A DNA stretch of 57,122 bases from Chloroflexota bacterium. GTDB taxonomy: Bacteria; Chloroflexota; Anaerolineae; Aggregatilineales; Phototrophicaceae. Every line of letters begins with the position of its first letter. Position 1 is the first letter of the stretch. The notes beneath the pieces were generated by a model that worked only from the letters and a program-made list of their open reading frames with translations, had not been told where the DNA came from and made no database searches. A program made the position numbers and the translations under genes. Positions 8,296 through 18,327 of this stretch are shown in pieces. The stretch lies in NCBI GenBank assembly GCA_011523735.1, contig WTGB01000002.1, positions 1 through 57,122 of the forward strand. Direction: 5' to 3'.

Positions 8296-10122
8296 ATGTC
8301 CGATATCCCGCGCAATGAATACCCCCGTCCGCAATTCGTCCGCGAAGACTGGCTCTGCTTGAACGGGGAATGGCAATTCGAGATCGACCAGGGCGACAGC
8401 GGCATCGACCGCGGCCTGCTCGAGCGCGAATTGCAGGATCGCATAATTGTGCCATTCTGCCCGGAATCGGAGTTGTCCGGCATTGAGAACCCCGACTTCA
8501 TGAATGCTGTCTGGTATCGCCGCAATGTTACTATACCGGCGGCTTGGGCAGGACGGGGCGTTCGGCTGCATTTTCAGGCGGTGGATTATGACAGCACCGT
8601 CTGGGTGAACGGCGCCGAAGTGGGGCGGCATCGCGGCGGGTTCACGCCTTTCAGTTGCGATCTGCGTGGGGTCGCTGAAGCGGGCGATGACATCACCATC
8701 GTCTTGCGGGCTCGCGATGATGGGCGGAAGCCGCAGCCCCGCGGCAAACAGGCGCGAGAGTTTGGACCGAGCGGGGCGATCTATGTGCGGACGACCGGGA
8801 TTTGGCAAAGCGTCTGGCTGGAGCCGGTGCCCGATATCGCGCTGCGCCGGTCCCGCATCACGCCGGACCTGGCTAACCGGACCTTTCGTCTTGAGCAGCC
8901 TATCAGCGGCAACGCGAAGGGACTGCGCCTGCGCGCGACCCTGGCGGATGATGCCGGAGAAATCGTCACAGCGGAGTGCTCGGCGGAGTATGATCTGGCG
9001 CCGCGGCTTGATCTGCCTGTGCCCGAGGACCGCTTGCGGCTCTGGGATGTTGGTCAGCCCAATCTCTATGATATTGCCATCGCCCTCATTGATGGGGAAG
9101 GCGAGGTGGTCGACTCCGCGACGAGCTATGCCGGCATGCGCGCGATCAGCATCGAGGGTAAGGCGATCAAGATTAATGGGCGGACGGTCTTCCAGCGCCT
9201 GGTGCTGGACCAGGGTTATTATCCCGATGGCATCATGACCGCGCCGAGCGATGCGGCCTTGCGCGAGGATATCGAGTTGAGCATGGCGGCCGGTTTCAAT
9301 GGCGCGCGCTTGCATCAGAAGGTCTTTGAAGAGCGCTTCCTTTATCACGCCGACCGCCTGGGTTATCTGGTCTGGGGCGAATTTGGCGATTGGGGCTGCA
9401 ACAACAATGGACCGATCACGGGCGAGCATCAGAAACCGGGACCGGATTACATCACGCAGTGGCTGGAATGCCTGGAGCGGGATTATTCGCATCCCAGCAT
9501 CGTCGGTTGGTGTCCGCTCAACGAAACTTGGCAAACGCTGACGGACCGCATCACCGCCCTTGACGATGTCACGCATGGAATGTACCTGGCGACCAAAGCG
9601 ATGGACAGCACAAGACCGGCGCTCGATACCTCCGGCTATTCGCATCGCGTGCCGGAAGCCGATGTCTATGACAGCCACGATTACACGCAGGATCCCGAGA
9701 CCTTCCGCGCGCGTCACGCGGGCTTTGCGGAGGGCGAGCCTTACCTCAACAGCGCGGAAAGCTGGGGTTTGCCAGCGCGCTGGGTGGGCAATGCGCATTG
9801 GTCTATCCCCTATCGCGGGCAGCCCTATTTCGTCAGCGAATTTGGCGGCATCTGGTGGAACCCGGATGTCAAGGAAGGCGAGGATTCCTGGGGTTATGGC
9901 GAGCGACCGCGCGATCTGGATGAGTTTTACGATCGCTTCGAGAGGCTCTGCGCCATCCTGCTGGAAGATGTGAATATGTTCGGCTATTGCTATACGCAAT
10001 TGACGGATATTTATCAGGAGCAGAACGGCATCTACCGTTTCGACAGGAGCGAGAAATTCGATCTGGCGCGCATCCGAGCGGCGCAGTGGAAACCGGCGGC
10101 GATTGAATTGGCGGATAACTAG
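8296..10122 (+). CDS. Glycoside hydrolase family 2 (beta-glycosidase)
   Basis: 608-residue GH2 enzyme without a signal peptide, so cytoplasmic. It contains the N-terminal sugar-binding jelly roll (LNGEWQFEIDQ ... WYRRNVTIP ... VWVNGAEVGRHRGGFTPF), an Ig-like middle domain, and a TIM barrel with the acid/base in the Asn-Glu pair at N409-E410 (PLNETW) and the nucleophile E515 (VSEFGG). Length fits single-domain beta-glucuronidase, beta-mannosidase or beta-galactosidase relatives; the exact sugar is not readable. It follows system A by 251 bp and likely hydrolyses the imported glycoside. The end is at 10122, followed by a T-rich stretch and a REP. Confidence 0.9.
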   Translation: MSDIPRNEYPRPQFVREDWLCLNGEWQFEIDQGDSGIDRGLLERELQDRIIVPFCPESELSGIENPDFMNAVWYRRNVTIPAAWAGRGVRLHFQAVDYDSTVWVNGAEVGRHRGGFTPFSCDLRGVAEAGDDITIVLRARDDGRKPQPRGKQAREFGPSGAIYVRTTGIWQSVWLEPVPDIALRRSRITPDLANRTFRLEQPISGNAKGLRLRATLADDAGEIVTAECSAEYDLAPRLDLPVPEDRLRLWDVGQPNLYDIAIALIDGEGEVVDSATSYAGMRAISIEGKAIKINGRTVFQRLVLDQGYYPDGIMTAPSDAALREDIELSMAAGFNGARLHQKVFEERFLYHADRLGYLVWGEFGDWGCNNNGPITGEHQKPGPDYITQWLECLERDYSHPSIVGWCPLNETWQTLTDRITALDDVTHGMYLATKAMDSTRPALDTSGYSHRVPEADVYDSHDYTQDPETFRARHAGFAEGEPYLNSAESWGLPARWVGNAHWSIPYRGQPYFVSEFGGIWWNPDVKEGEDSWGYGERPRDLDEFYDRFERLCAILLEDVNMFGYCYTQLTDIYQEQNGIYRFDRSEKFDLARIRAAQWKPAAIELADN

Positions 10123-10124
10123 CG

Positions 10125-10303
10125 CCTTTTTTCTACCCCTCACCCCCCGGCCCCCTCTCCCACAAGGGGAGAGGGGGAGCAAAATTTGGCGGGTTTCGTA
10201 GTAATTTGTTGACTTCAGTAAGGATCAACCCTCTTATATTGTATTGTTTCAGTACTACCCCGGTTGTCTCTGCGTATGAATTGCACTACCGGACAAGCCT
10301 TGT
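10125..10303 (+). repeat. ~178-bp diverged direct repeat, copy A (left of mutAB)
   Basis: It aligns end to end with 14703-14880 in the same orientation, at roughly four-fifths identity by eye. Shared landmarks: the REP start CTACCCCTCACCCC, TAATTTGTTGACTT in the middle, GTATTGTTTC, then CTCTGCGTAT, and a final GGA(C/T)AAG(C/T)CTT. Function unknown. Confidence 0.7.
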
Positions 10304-10305
10304 AG

Positions 10306-10325
10306 GGGCGACTCTTGGGTCGCCC
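10306..10325. repeat. GGGCGAC / GTCGCCC palindrome
   Basis: Seven-base arms GGGCGAC and GTCGCCC separated by 6 bp, preceded by TGTAG. It belongs to the same family as the palindromes at 38097-38117, 43037-43057, 43081-43101 and the element at 47763-47855. Confidence 0.7.
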
Positions 10326-10490
10326 ACCGCAATCTACTTGCGCGCAGACGGGCATCTGGTAGGTCGCCGCTAAGTTACTGTATTCTTTGGGTTCGTTATT
10401 TTGTGCGAGCCAGCTTACAGAGCCACTTGAGTACATTGGCGAGTGGTACTATATTTGTCTGCCTAAGGCTGTGAATGTGAAGAGACCGCG

Positions 10491-11960
10491 GTGGACCAAG
10501 CTCTATTCGCCGAGTTTCAAACGGCGACCTATGATGACTGGCTGAAGGCAGCGCGAGTGTCGCTGCGCGGTCGCCCGCTGGAAAGTCTCGTCTCGCGCAG
10601 TTACGAAGGCATCAACATTCAGCCGCTGATCGGCGCGGAGATCTTTGCAGACAGCGCGCAGCTCGATACGCTGCCCGGTCAGTTTCCTTTTCGGCGCGGT
10701 ACGGCGGCGGCGGGTTATCGCGCGCGTCCCTGGCTGCTCGCGCAAAAGATCGACATCGCCGATCCTGACGAATTCAACGCGGCGCTGCGGGAGGCGCTGG
10801 CAAACGGCCAGACGGCGATCGTGCTGGGCGACGCACTAAAGCTGCATTTGCCCGACGGTTTGCGGCGAGCGCTGGCAGAGATTGATCTGCGGCGCTTTCC
10901 GATATTTGTCCACAGCGATTCGCGTGCGCCGGACATATACCGCTTGATGCGCGCTGTGCTCATGAATGATGAATTACATCAATTGAGCGGCTGCGCTGGA
11001 TACGATCCGCTGGCGAATTTGGCGCGGACGGGGACGATGCCGGCCGACGTCTTCGACCGGCTGGCGGCGCATGTGTCGGCTGTGGCAGAAGTTTCGCCAC
11101 AGTTGGGCAGCATCGCAGTGGGTACAACTGTGTACCATGATGCCGGCGCAGATGCTGTGGGTGAACTGGCGATTGCCCTGGCCAGCGCCGTCGAATATCT
11201 GCGGGCGCTGGACGAGCGTGGACTCGATACAAACCTGGTGGCGGGGAAGCTGCACATCCGGCTTGGCATCGGCGAGAACTTCTTCATGGAAGTGGCGAAG
11301 TTCCGGGCGATCAAGTTGCTTTGGGCGCAGGTGGCGCGGGCTATCGGCAGCGACAGCGGCGGGCAGCGCATCCGGCTGCATGGGCGCAGCGGGCAGCGCA
11401 ATAAGACGCGCCGTGACCGCTATATGAATCTGCTGCGATTGACGACGGAAGCGCTGGCGGCCGCCATCGGTGGAAGTGACAGCCTGACCATCGCTCCTTT
11501 CGATGAGCCCTTCGGCAAGTCGGACGGATTCTCGCGGCGGCTATCGCGGAATGTGCAACTGATCTTACAAGAGGAATTGCAGCTGACGGAAGTCATCGAC
11601 CCGGCCGGCGGCGCCTGGCATGTCGAATTGCTGACCGATGAATTGGCGCGCAGAGCCTGGGCGCGGTTTCAAGCGATTGAAGCGGCGGGTGGCATGCTTA
11701 CGGCGCTGGAAGCCGGCAGTATCCAGGCGGACATCGAAGCGGTTACCGATCAGCGCCGGCGTGATGTGGCGTCTGGCGCGGCGATTCTGGTAGGCGTCAA
11801 CAGGTACGTAAATCCTGATGAACCGACACCGGAGATTAGGCCGCGGTCCAAGTCGGAAGCGCCCGATGAAGCGGGCGAGCCAACGGTGTCTGCGACGCCG
11901 CTTATGCCTCTGCGCCTGGAAGAAGCCTGCGAAGCCGGGCGTGAATCGGGGGCAGATTGA
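10491..11960 (+). CDS. mutA: Methylmalonyl-CoA mutase small subunit
   Basis: 489-residue paralogue of the mutase catalytic chain. The substrate-binding barrel is recognisable (YEGINIQPL near the start, a [23 protein letters not shown] segment, and [23 protein letters not shown]). The C-terminal B12-binding domain is absent: the protein ends soon after the barrel and has no D-x-H-x-x-G motif. By family knowledge it would be the non-catalytic partner of MutB in a heterodimer. Starts at GTG 10491; its stop overlaps the mutB start by 4 bp (ATGA), so the pair is translationally coupled. Confidence 0.88.
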   Translation: MDQALFAEFQTATYDDWLKAARVSLRGRPLESLVSRSYEGINIQPLIGAEIFADSAQLDTLPGQFPFRRGTAAAGYRARPWLLAQKIDIADPDEFNAALREALANGQTAIVLGDALKLHLPDGLRRALAEIDLRRFPIFVHSDSRAPDIYRLMRAVLMNDELHQLSGCAGYDPLANLARTGTMPADVFDRLAAHVSAVAEVSPQLGSIAVGTTVYHDAGADAVGELAIALASAVEYLRALDERGLDTNLVAGKLHIRLGIGENFFMEVAKFRAIKLLWAQVARAIGSDSGGQRIRLHGRSGQRNKTRRDRYMNLLRLTTEALAAAIGGSDSLTIAPFDEPFGKSDGFSRRLSRNVQLILQEELQLTEVIDPAGGAWHVELLTDELARRAWARFQAIEAAGGMLTALEAGSIQADIEAVTDQRRRDVASGAAILVGVNRYVNPDEPTPEIRPRSKSEAPDEAGEPTVSATPLMPLRLEEACEAGRESGAD

Positions 11961-14173
11961 TGACGATATTCCCGGATTTCAGCAAGATTGAATATGAAGA
12001 ACGGGCTCCGCGGGCGGATCTAAAGCGTTGGCGCGCGGAGATTGAAGCGCAGACGGGCAACCTGGCGGAAGAGCAGGTCTGGCGGACGCATGAACAGCTT
12101 GATATCAAGGCGCTGCATAGCGCGGCTGATCTGACGGATGCGGAGCATCTGGGCTTTGTCGCGGGCATCCCGCCTTATCTGCGCGGACCCTATCCGACGA
12201 TGTATGCTGTCCGACCTTGGACGATTCGGCAATACGCCGGGTATTCCACCGCCGAAGAGAGCAACGCCTTTTACCGGCGGAACCTGGCGGCCGGGCAAAA
12301 GGGGCTGTCTGTGGCTTTCGACCTGGCGACGCATCGCGGTTATGACTCGGATCATCCGCGCGTGGTCGGCGATGTTGGCATGGCGGGGGTAGCCGTCGAC
12401 AGCGTTCTGGATATGAAGATCCTCTTCGATGGCATCCCGCTGGATGAGATGTCGGTCTCGATGACGATGAATGGGGCGGTGCTGCCGATGCTGGCTTTCT
12501 ATATCGTCGCCGCCGAGGAGCAGGGCGTCTCGCCCGCGGAACTGACCGGCACGATTCAGAACGACATCCTCAAAGAGTATATGGTGCGCAACACTTATAT
12601 CTATCCGCCGGCGCAGTCGATGAAGATCGTGGCCGATGTCTTCGCCTACACGGCCGCGGAGATGCCCAAGTTCAACAGCATCAGCATCAGCGGTTATCAC
12701 ATTCAGGAAGCCGGCGGGGGCGCTGATATTGAGTTGGCTTACACGCTGGCGAATGGGCTGGAGTACCTGCGGACGGGTTTGACGGCGGGTCTGGCGATTG
12801 ACGATTTCGCGCCGCGCTTGTCATTCTTTTGGGGCATCGGACTGAATTATTTCATGGAGATCGCCAAGATGCGGACGGGGCGCTTGCTCTGGGCGAAGCT
12901 GGTCAAGCAGTTTGAGCCGCGGAATCCCAGGTCGATGGCTTTGCGCGCGCATTGCCAGACCTCGGGCTGGAGCTTACAGGCAGGCGATCCCTTCAACAAT
13001 GTCGCCCGCACCTGCCTGGAAGCGATGGCGGCGGTAATGGGCGGGACGCAATCGCTGCATACCAACGCGCTGGACGAAGCGATTGCGCTGCCGACCGATT
13101 TCAGCGCGCGCATCGCCCGCAACACGCAACTCTTCTTGCAGCATGAAACCGGCATTGCAGATGTGGTCGATCCCTGGGGCGGCTCTTATCTGGTCGAGCG
13201 GCTGACGCAGGATTTGGCTCGCCGCGCCTGGGCGCATATTCGGGAGATCGAAGCGCTCGGCGGCATGACCAAGGCGCTGGAGACAGGCACCCCGAAGATG
13301 CGCATTGAAGAAGCGGCGGCCCGCCGGCAAGCGCATATCGACAGCGGTCTTGAGACGATCATCGGCGTCAATAAGTATCGCCCGAGCGAAGAACAGCCAG
13401 TCGCCTATCGCGAGGTCGATAACTCAGCGGTGCGTGAGGCGCAGATCGGGAGATTAAGCAAATTGCGGGCGGAGCGCGACGAGACGGCGGCGCAGGCGGC
13501 GCTCAGCGCGTTGACTGACTGCGCGCGCAGTGGCGAGGGCAACCTGCTGGCGCTGGCGGTTGAGGCGGCGCGGGCGCGGGCGACCAACGGGGAAATATCA
13601 CTGGCGCTGGAAAAGGTCTGGGGCCGGCATAAAGCTGTTATTCGCTCGGTAGCGGGCGTCTATGGCAGGGAATCTGGGGATGAGCGCGAAGTTATGACGG
13701 TGCGCCAAATGACGGATGAATTCGCCTTGAAGGAGGGGCGGCGTCCGCGGCTTATGGTGGCGAAGATGGGGCAGGATGGGCACGATCGCGGCGCCAAGGT
13801 AATCGCCACGGCTTTCGCCGATATGGGCTTTGATGTGGATATCGCGCCTATGTTTCAAACGCCGGCCGAGGTGGCCAAGCAGGCGGTGGAGAATGATGTG
13901 CATCTGGTCGGCATCAGCTCGCTGGCGGCCGGACACAAAACCCTGCTGCCCCAGCTGATCGAGGAACTGGGCAAGCGAGACCGCGCCGATATGATGGTGG
14001 TCATCGGCGGGGTGATACCAACGCAGGACTACCCGGCGCTTTATGATATGGGCGCCTCGGCGATATTTGGTCCCGGCACAGCGATACCGACTGCGGCTCA
14101 GCGTGTGCTGGAAGCTTTGAATCGGCGCTTGAAGGGGAGCATAGGCCGAGGCGGCGATCTGAATGCGGACTAA
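11957..14173 (+). CDS. mutB: Methylmalonyl-CoA mutase large (catalytic) subunit
   Basis: 738-residue adenosylcobalamin-dependent mutase interconverting (R)-methylmalonyl-CoA and succinyl-CoA. Family signatures are strong: [20 protein letters not shown] in the N-terminal part, SGYHIQEAG in the barrel, and the B12 domain with DGHDRG near residue 606, followed by SSLAAGH and a GG near the end. The YAG-Y/F-STAEESN wording fits true methylmalonyl-CoA mutase rather than isobutyryl-CoA mutase. It is coupled to mutA by ATGA; meaB lies about 1 kb downstream. Role: propionyl-CoA or branched-chain/odd-chain catabolism, or the reverse succinate-to-propionate route. Confidence 0.96.
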   Translation: MMTIFPDFSKIEYEERAPRADLKRWRAEIEAQTGNLAEEQVWRTHEQLDIKALHSAADLTDAEHLGFVAGIPPYLRGPYPTMYAVRPWTIRQYAGYSTAEESNAFYRRNLAAGQKGLSVAFDLATHRGYDSDHPRVVGDVGMAGVAVDSVLDMKILFDGIPLDEMSVSMTMNGAVLPMLAFYIVAAEEQGVSPAELTGTIQNDILKEYMVRNTYIYPPAQSMKIVADVFAYTAAEMPKFNSISISGYHIQEAGGGADIELAYTLANGLEYLRTGLTAGLAIDDFAPRLSFFWGIGLNYFMEIAKMRTGRLLWAKLVKQFEPRNPRSMALRAHCQTSGWSLQAGDPFNNVARTCLEAMAAVMGGTQSLHTNALDEAIALPTDFSARIARNTQLFLQHETGIADVVDPWGGSYLVERLTQDLARRAWAHIREIEALGGMTKALETGTPKMRIEEAAARRQAHIDSGLETIIGVNKYRPSEEQPVAYREVDNSAVREAQIGRLSKLRAERDETAAQAALSALTDCARSGEGNLLALAVEAARARATNGEISLALEKVWGRHKAVIRSVAGVYGRESGDEREVMTVRQMTDEFALKEGRRPRLMVAKMGQDGHDRGAKVIATAFADMGFDVDIAPMFQTPAEVAKQAVENDVHLVGISSLAAGHKTLLPQLIEELGKRDRADMMVVIGGVIPTQDYPALYDMGASAIFGPGTAIPTAAQRVLEALNRRLKGSIGRGGDLNAD

Positions 14174-14481
14174 CCCGACCGGGCCGCCCGATTAAGCGCC
14201 CGGTCGGTTTCGTCCGAGCTCAGCAGAACAGTCGTCTTGCCCTGCGAATAGTAGCCCTTAACGGTCATCGACAGGACAAATGCCGCCATGCTCTCATTGT
14301 CAGGCATTTCCACCACAGCGATGAAATCATTCTCGCCGAAAGCGACCCAACTGTGGGTCACCTTGCCGCCGAAACTCTCGGCCACAGCGTGCAGTTCACC
14401 GTAAATCACAGACTTGTCTTTCGACATGATTCCTTCCCATGTCTGCGATGTCAGCGATGTCTGCCATAGGTATTGCGCCAT
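14170..14481 (-). CDS. GYD-domain protein
   Basis: Small (about 103-residue) alpha/beta ferredoxin-like GYD-family protein, function unknown. Family-like features: [11 protein letters not shown] strand at the start, [34 protein letters not shown] in the middle. Start ATG 14481 is best spaced from GGAGG on the minus strand; ATG 14484 also precedes it. It is convergent with mutB and overlaps its last 4 bases. The first codons contain a small tandem repeat (GATGTCTGC-type, about 14448-14466), which may make the N-terminus variable. Confidence 0.75.
   Translation of the reverse strand: MAQYLWQTSLTSQTWEGIMSKDKSVIYGELHAVAESFGGKVTHSWVAFGENDFIAVVEMPDNESMAAFVLSMTVKGYYSQGKTTVLLSSDETDRALNRAARSG
14175..14207. 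terminator. Hairpin at the mutB/GYD convergent end
   Basis: Perfect 10-bp inverted repeat CCGACCGGGC (14175-14184) and GCCCGGTCGG (14198-14207), 13-base loop, followed on the plus strand by a short TTT. It sits just behind the mutB stop and within the last codons of the convergent GYD gene. Plausible plus-strand (possibly bidirectional) terminator, though the U-tract is short. Confidence 0.55.
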
Positions 14482-15205
14482 CATGTTCCTCCCTGCGTTC
14501 ACGAGCGGTCCTATCAGCCAACTATAACCTATGCGTCGGGCGTCGCCTAGCGAGCTGCTGCCTGGGAGTGGTAAATGTCAATGACATAATTCTGCTGGCG
14601 AACTCCACACAGGATAATTCACCACGGAGGCAGAGAAGTAAAACCAAGTTAGTCATGCAAAGAAGCGAGCCTTGTAGGGCTTGTCCGGTACTGGGCTCGT
14701 CAGCACCTTTTTCCTACCCCTCACCCCCGGCCCCTCTCCCACAAGGGGAGAGGGGAGCTAAGATTGGTGGATTACGTAATAATTTGTTGACTTTCGCAAA
14801 GATTGACCTCTATTTATGTATTGTTTCGGTACTGTTTCAGTTATCTCTGCGTATAAATTATAGTAGCGGATAAGTCTTACAGATCGTTGCTTTGGCGAAA
14901 TTTGCAGGACTTAGTTGCGCTTGCTTCTGGGAACTCGGCGGTAAAGACATCTTCTATACGGGAACATATAGTCGCGTATGCCGGTCTCATTTCTGCTACT
15001 CTATTTTGAAACGCAGTTTAACAACTGAATCGCGCGCTCTCCAAATGGCCAGATTGCCAAAAAAAGTTTTCTGCCGTCACAAAGCCGGGAAAAGTTCAAC
15101 GCTCGGCGCTTTCGGCGGCAGGCGCGTTTGAAGTGTCCGGACGGCGAAGGCATGACCGCTGATGATAAGGTATGATGGGCGAAAGTGAAGAATGGGCGAT
15201 GCGCT
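14482..15205. other. Intergenic region upstream of meaB
   Basis: About 720 bp without a supportable gene. It contains a CACCACGGAGGCAGAGAAG fragment (about 14620-14638; a widespread CACAGAGG-type repeat), an inverted partial copy of the end of copy A (14679-14700, GTACCGGACAAGCC when read on the minus strand), and copy B of the ~178-bp repeat (14703-14880). The remainder to meaB is AT-richer than average. Open frames here translate the REP and are not credible. Confidence 0.6.
14703..14880 (+). repeat. ~178-bp diverged direct repeat, copy B (right of mutAB-GYD)
   Basis: Same length and orientation as 10125-10303. It opens with the REP CCCCTCACCCCCGG ... CACAAGGGGAGAGGGG, then TAATTTGTTGACTT and GTATTGTTTCGGTACTG. 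The pair brackets mutA, mutB and the GYD gene. A weaker third relative may be present at about 27220-27300. Confidence 0.7.
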
Positions 15206-16210
15206 ATGAGCGTTGCAAGCGGTAAATCCAAGCGAGGTGCGCAAGCGCTGTCGGCTGGTGTCCTGGCCGGCGATCGGGTTGCGCTGGCCCGCGCCATCAC
15301 GCTGGTGGAGAGCGCCGCGCCACAGCATCAACAAGCGGGGCAGGACCTGCTGGCGGATTTGCTGCCCCATAGCGGCCGGGCGATCCGCATTGGCATTACT
15401 GGTGTGCCCGGCGCTGGCAAGAGCACCTTCATCGACAGTTTCGGCTGTTTTCTCACCGAGCGCGGCCAGCGGGTCGCTGTGCTCGCCGTTGACCCGAGCA
15501 GCGCTTTGACCGGCGGCAGCATCCTGGGCGACAAGACGCGCATGGAGCGTCTGTCCCGCGATGAGAAGGCTTTCATCCGGCCGAGCCCGACCGGCGGCGT
15601 ATTGGGAGGCGTGGCGGGCAAAACGCGCGAGGCGATCTTGCTCTGCGAGGCGGCCGGTTATGATGTGATCATCGTCGAAACGGTGGGCACGGGGCAGAGC
15701 GAAGTGACGCTGCGCTCGCTGGTGGACTTTTTCCTGCTGCTGCTGATCACGGGCGCGGGCGATGAATTGCAGGGCATCAAAAGGGGCTTAATCGAGCTGG
15801 CTGACGCGCTGGTGATCAACAAGGCGGATGGCGACAATATCGCCGCGGCGGAAGCGGCAAGGGCGCAATTCAGCGGCAGCTTACAATTTGTGGCGCCGGC
15901 GACGGCTGGCTGGCGGACGCGCGCATTCACCGCCTCCGGTTTGACCGGCGCTGGCATCTTTGAACTCTGGCAGACAATATCAGCTTTCGCGGCGGAGACG
16001 AAAGCGAGCGGCGTCTTCGAGGAGCGGCGGGCGATACAGCGGCGTGAATGGCTGCATAGCGCCCTCGAAGCCAGGCTGCGGGACTTCGTCTTCGGGAATG
16101 CGGCGGTGCGGGCGGCGCTGCCCGGGATCGAAGCGGCTGTGGTCAGCGGAGAGTTGTCTGTGGCAGCCGCGGCGGAGCGCTTGCTGCAGTTAATTGCGCG
16201 CGATGTTTAG
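15206..16210 (+). CDS. meaB: MeaB/ArgK-family G3E GTPase (mutase chaperone)
   Basis: About 334-residue P-loop GTPase with Walker A GVPGAGKST, switch-region DPSS and GGSILGDKTRM, PSPTGGVLGGVAGKTRE, and the base-specificity motif NKADGD. The family protects and reloads methylmalonyl-CoA mutase with adenosylcobalamin, which fits the upstream mutAB genes. ATG 15206 is used; GTG 15185 would add seven residues, and no strong ribosome site decides between them. It is separated from mutB by the convergent GYD gene and a long repeat-bearing gap, so it probably has its own promoter. Confidence 0.92.
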   Translation: MSVASGKSKRGAQALSAGVLAGDRVALARAITLVESAAPQHQQAGQDLLADLLPHSGRAIRIGITGVPGAGKSTFIDSFGCFLTERGQRVAVLAVDPSSALTGGSILGDKTRMERLSRDEKAFIRPSPTGGVLGGVAGKTREAILLCEAAGYDVIIVETVGTGQSEVTLRSLVDFFLLLLITGAGDELQGIKRGLIELADALVINKADGDNIAAAEAARAQFSGSLQFVAPATAGWRTRAFTASGLTGAGIFELWQTISAFAAETKASGVFEERRAIQRREWLHSALEARLRDFVFGNAAVRAALPGIEAAVVSGELSVAAAAERLLQLIARDV

Positions 16211-16300
16211 CTCAGCGCAAGTCGCCGACCAGTCTTGCAAGCGATGAATACTGGAATGATAATGGCTCGAACCGTGGTTCATAAGGAGGATAAGAGACCG

Positions 16301-16621
16301 ATGATCGTCACAACAACACCGAGCGTGCAAGGACAGGTGGTCGCGGATTATTTGGGCATTGTGAGCGGGGAAGCGGTGATGGGCGCCAATATGTTCAAGG
16401 ATATGTTCGCCGGGATACGCGATATTGTCGGCGGGCGCTCAGGCGCTTATGAAGAGGAATTGCGGCGGGCGAAGGAAATCGCCATACAGGAAATGCAAGA
16501 CAACGCGCGGCGCTTGGGCGCCAATGCCATACTCGGCGTCGACCTGGATTATGAGACGATCGGCGCCAATGGCAGCATGCTCATGGTTTCGGCGAGCGGG
16601 ACGGCGGTGCGGCTGGCTTAA
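16301..16621 (+). CDS. YbjQ/UPF0145-family protein
   Basis: 106-residue member of the YbjQ-like (UPF0145, heavy-metal-binding-like) family; biochemical role unknown. Typical wording: [22 protein letters not shown], then [20 protein letters not shown], and a closing [10 protein letters not shown]. Start at ATG 16301, behind AAGGAGG at 16283-16289 (long spacing); the open frame extends upstream to 16235 without family similarity. Its stop overlaps the convergent glpD stop by 4 bp. It follows meaB by about 90 bp and may share its transcript. Confidence 0.82.
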   Translation: MIVTTTPSVQGQVVADYLGIVSGEAVMGANMFKDMFAGIRDIVGGRSGAYEEELRRAKEIAIQEMQDNARRLGANAILGVDLDYETIGANGSMLMVSASGTAVRLA

Positions 16622-18321
16622 GCCAGTTCGACCCGATGCTTGTCGCGGAGGATGTCGATAGCGCGCTGGATTTCAGCGGCTTTGCGATCCTCTGCCCAAA
16701 GAAGCGTCTCCGCGCAGATATCCGCCAATTCATGCAGCAATTCTGTCGTCAACTCGCCAAGCATGGCGAGCAGCGTGCGGCGCAGCAACAAGTCGTCGAG
16801 CCGCTCGACTTTTTCGCATTTGAGCATGAACTTTATTTCGTGCCGGCTATAACCCGGATGATGCTGCAGAGCGCTGTCGTTGGCGCTTGAGATGAAGGCG
16901 GCGATGTCTTCTGCCCGGGTTCCGTAGCGGTCGAAGAGTTCGCGCAGGCGCCCCGCTGGAAGTTCTGCCCGCCGCTGCAGGTCCCGCAGCCAATCATCGC
17001 GCTCGGCAGCGCCCCGCGGGTAATCGCGTCCGCCGCCGATGCTGAGGTTCGCTGTGCTGGTCAGGCGCGGCAGCCCGAGGTCCTTCAGCGCTTGATCGGC
17101 TGCTTGTTCGGAGAAGGCGCGGAAGGTCGTCCATTTGCCGCCGATCAGCGAGTGGATGGGGTAGGCGCGCGCAGCGTCAGGCGCCAGGCTGCGGATGCTG
17201 TGGTCGCGGCTTATCTGTCCCGCATTTCCCATCTTGCCAGCTTCGCTATAGGGCAGGGGGCGGACGGCAGAGAAGCTGAAGACGATCTGCGAGCGCTGGA
17301 CGCTGATGCGCGGGAAGACCTTGCCCACCATTGCCAGCAGGTAATCGATCTCCTCATCAGAAATGACGGCGTCATCGGGATTGTCGATGCGGATATCGGT
17401 CGTGCCGATCATAATGCGGTTGAAAAACGGCAGGATCAACACGATGCGCCCATCGTCATTTTCGAAGAAGATTTCGCTGTCGCGGGCGGCCGCGAGCAGT
17501 TCAGGATGATCGAGGATCAGGTGCGAGCCTTTGGTACCGCCGATGAAGCGTTGCCCGGCTTGGTCCAGCCCGGCATTGACATAGTCGATCCAGGGACCAG
17601 CCCCGTTCACCACGACTTTCGGCTTGACTATGACCTCGCCGCCGCAGATTTCATCGCGGAGGGTTACGTTGTCTCCGGCGCCGGCGATGGCGCTGACGTA
17701 GTTGAGGGCGCGGCAGTTGGCATTGCTGGCTTCCGCGTCCAGCGTCATTTCCAGGCAGATGCGCTCTGGATAGGGCATCCAGGCGTCGTAGTAGCTGGCG
17801 GCGCAGACGATGGCGGGGTTCAGTTGCGGGTACTCGCGCAAGGCGGCGGCGCGGAGGCGGAACTCATGCGTCGGCATCACCCGGCCTTTGCGGACGAGAA
17901 AGTCATAGAAGGTCAGACCGATCTTGATGACGAGGGCGCCGCGCTCGCCGGGCCGGTCGAGCAGGTTGAAGAATTTCAGGGGCGCGTTCAGCAATCCGGA
18001 AAACCAGCGGAAAACCGGGATGGTGGTGCGCAGGGGCTTGGCGTAGTGGGGCGCGTTTTGCAGCATGCGGTCGCGTTCATGCAGCGCTTCATTGACGAGG
18101 CGGAATTCGCCGTTTTCCAGGTAGCGGATGCCGCCGTGCAGCATGTGGGAGGAGCCAGCGCTGGCGCCGCTGCCGAAGTCGCCGCGTTCGACCAGCAGGG
18201 CATCGACGCCGTTGAGGGCCAGGTCGCGTAAGGCGCCGATGCCGTTGACCCCGCCGCCGATTATCAGGACGGAGATTTCGAGGTTGGCAGCGATGTCTGC
18301 CAAGGCTTCACGGCGGTTCAT
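16618..18321 (-). CDS. glpD: FAD-dependent glycerol-3-phosphate dehydrogenase
   Basis: 567-residue flavoprotein that oxidises sn-glycerol 3-phosphate to dihydroxyacetone phosphate and passes electrons to the quinone pool at the inner membrane. N-terminal dinucleotide fold [17 protein letters not shown] (about residues 22-38), followed by [24 protein letters not shown]. The C-terminal alpha-helical domain of GlpD/GlpA proteins is complete, and length is normal. Start ATG 18321. The upstream secreted-protein gene ends only 6 bp before it, so co-transcription is likely despite no obvious functional link. Confidence 0.93.
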   Translation of the reverse strand: MNRREALADIAANLEISVLIIGGGVNGIGALRDLALNGVDALLVERGDFGSGASAGSSHMLHGGIRYLENGEFRLVNEALHERDRMLQNAPHYAKPLRTTIPVFRWFSGLLNAPLKFFNLLDRPGERGALVIKIGLTFYDFLVRKGRVMPTHEFRLRAAALREYPQLNPAIVCAASYYDAWMPYPERICLEMTLDAEASNANCRALNYVSAIAGAGDNVTLRDEICGGEVIVKPKVVVNGAGPWIDYVNAGLDQAGQRFIGGTKGSHLILDHPELLAAARDSEIFFENDDGRIVLILPFFNRIMIGTTDIRIDNPDDAVISDEEIDYLLAMVGKVFPRISVQRSQIVFSFSAVRPLPYSEAGKMGNAGQISRDHSIRSLAPDAARAYPIHSLIGGKWTTFRAFSEQAADQALKDLGLPRLTSTANLSIGGGRDYPRGAAERDDWLRDLQRRAELPAGRLRELFDRYGTRAEDIAAFISSANDSALQHHPGYSRHEIKFMLKCEKVERLDDLLLRRTLLAMLGELTTELLHELADICAETLLWAEDRKAAEIQRAIDILRDKHRVELA

Positions 18322-18327
18322 CGCCCG

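Larger units (their letters stand above)
10123..10490. other. Intergenic region upstream of mutA
   Basis: 368 bp without a convincing gene. It holds copy A of a ~178-bp repeat (10125-10303) that begins with a CCCCTCACCCC / GGGGAGAGGGG REP, then the palindrome GGGCGAC-tcttgg-GTCGCCC (10306-10325). An inverted CCACT...AGTGG pair lies at about 10421-10445, close to mutA. No cobalamin-riboswitch B12 box was recognised. Confidence 0.6.

Noticed and set aside
8278..10182. 634-codon open frame antisense to the GH2 gene
   Set aside because: The plus-strand GH2 frame has full family motifs; the antisense frame has none and results from GC-biased codon use.
10123..10490. Cobalamin riboswitch upstream of mutA
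   Set aside because: No B12-box consensus or long conserved core was found; only repeats and one short inverted pair.
14439..14873. 144-codon frame containing a PLPQGERG-type peptide
   Set aside because: That peptide is the translation of a CCCCTCACCCC REP; no other support and it crosses repeat copy B.
17092..18231. 379-codon frame antisense to glpD
   Set aside because: glpD is unmistakable on the minus strand; the antisense product has no recognisable motif.
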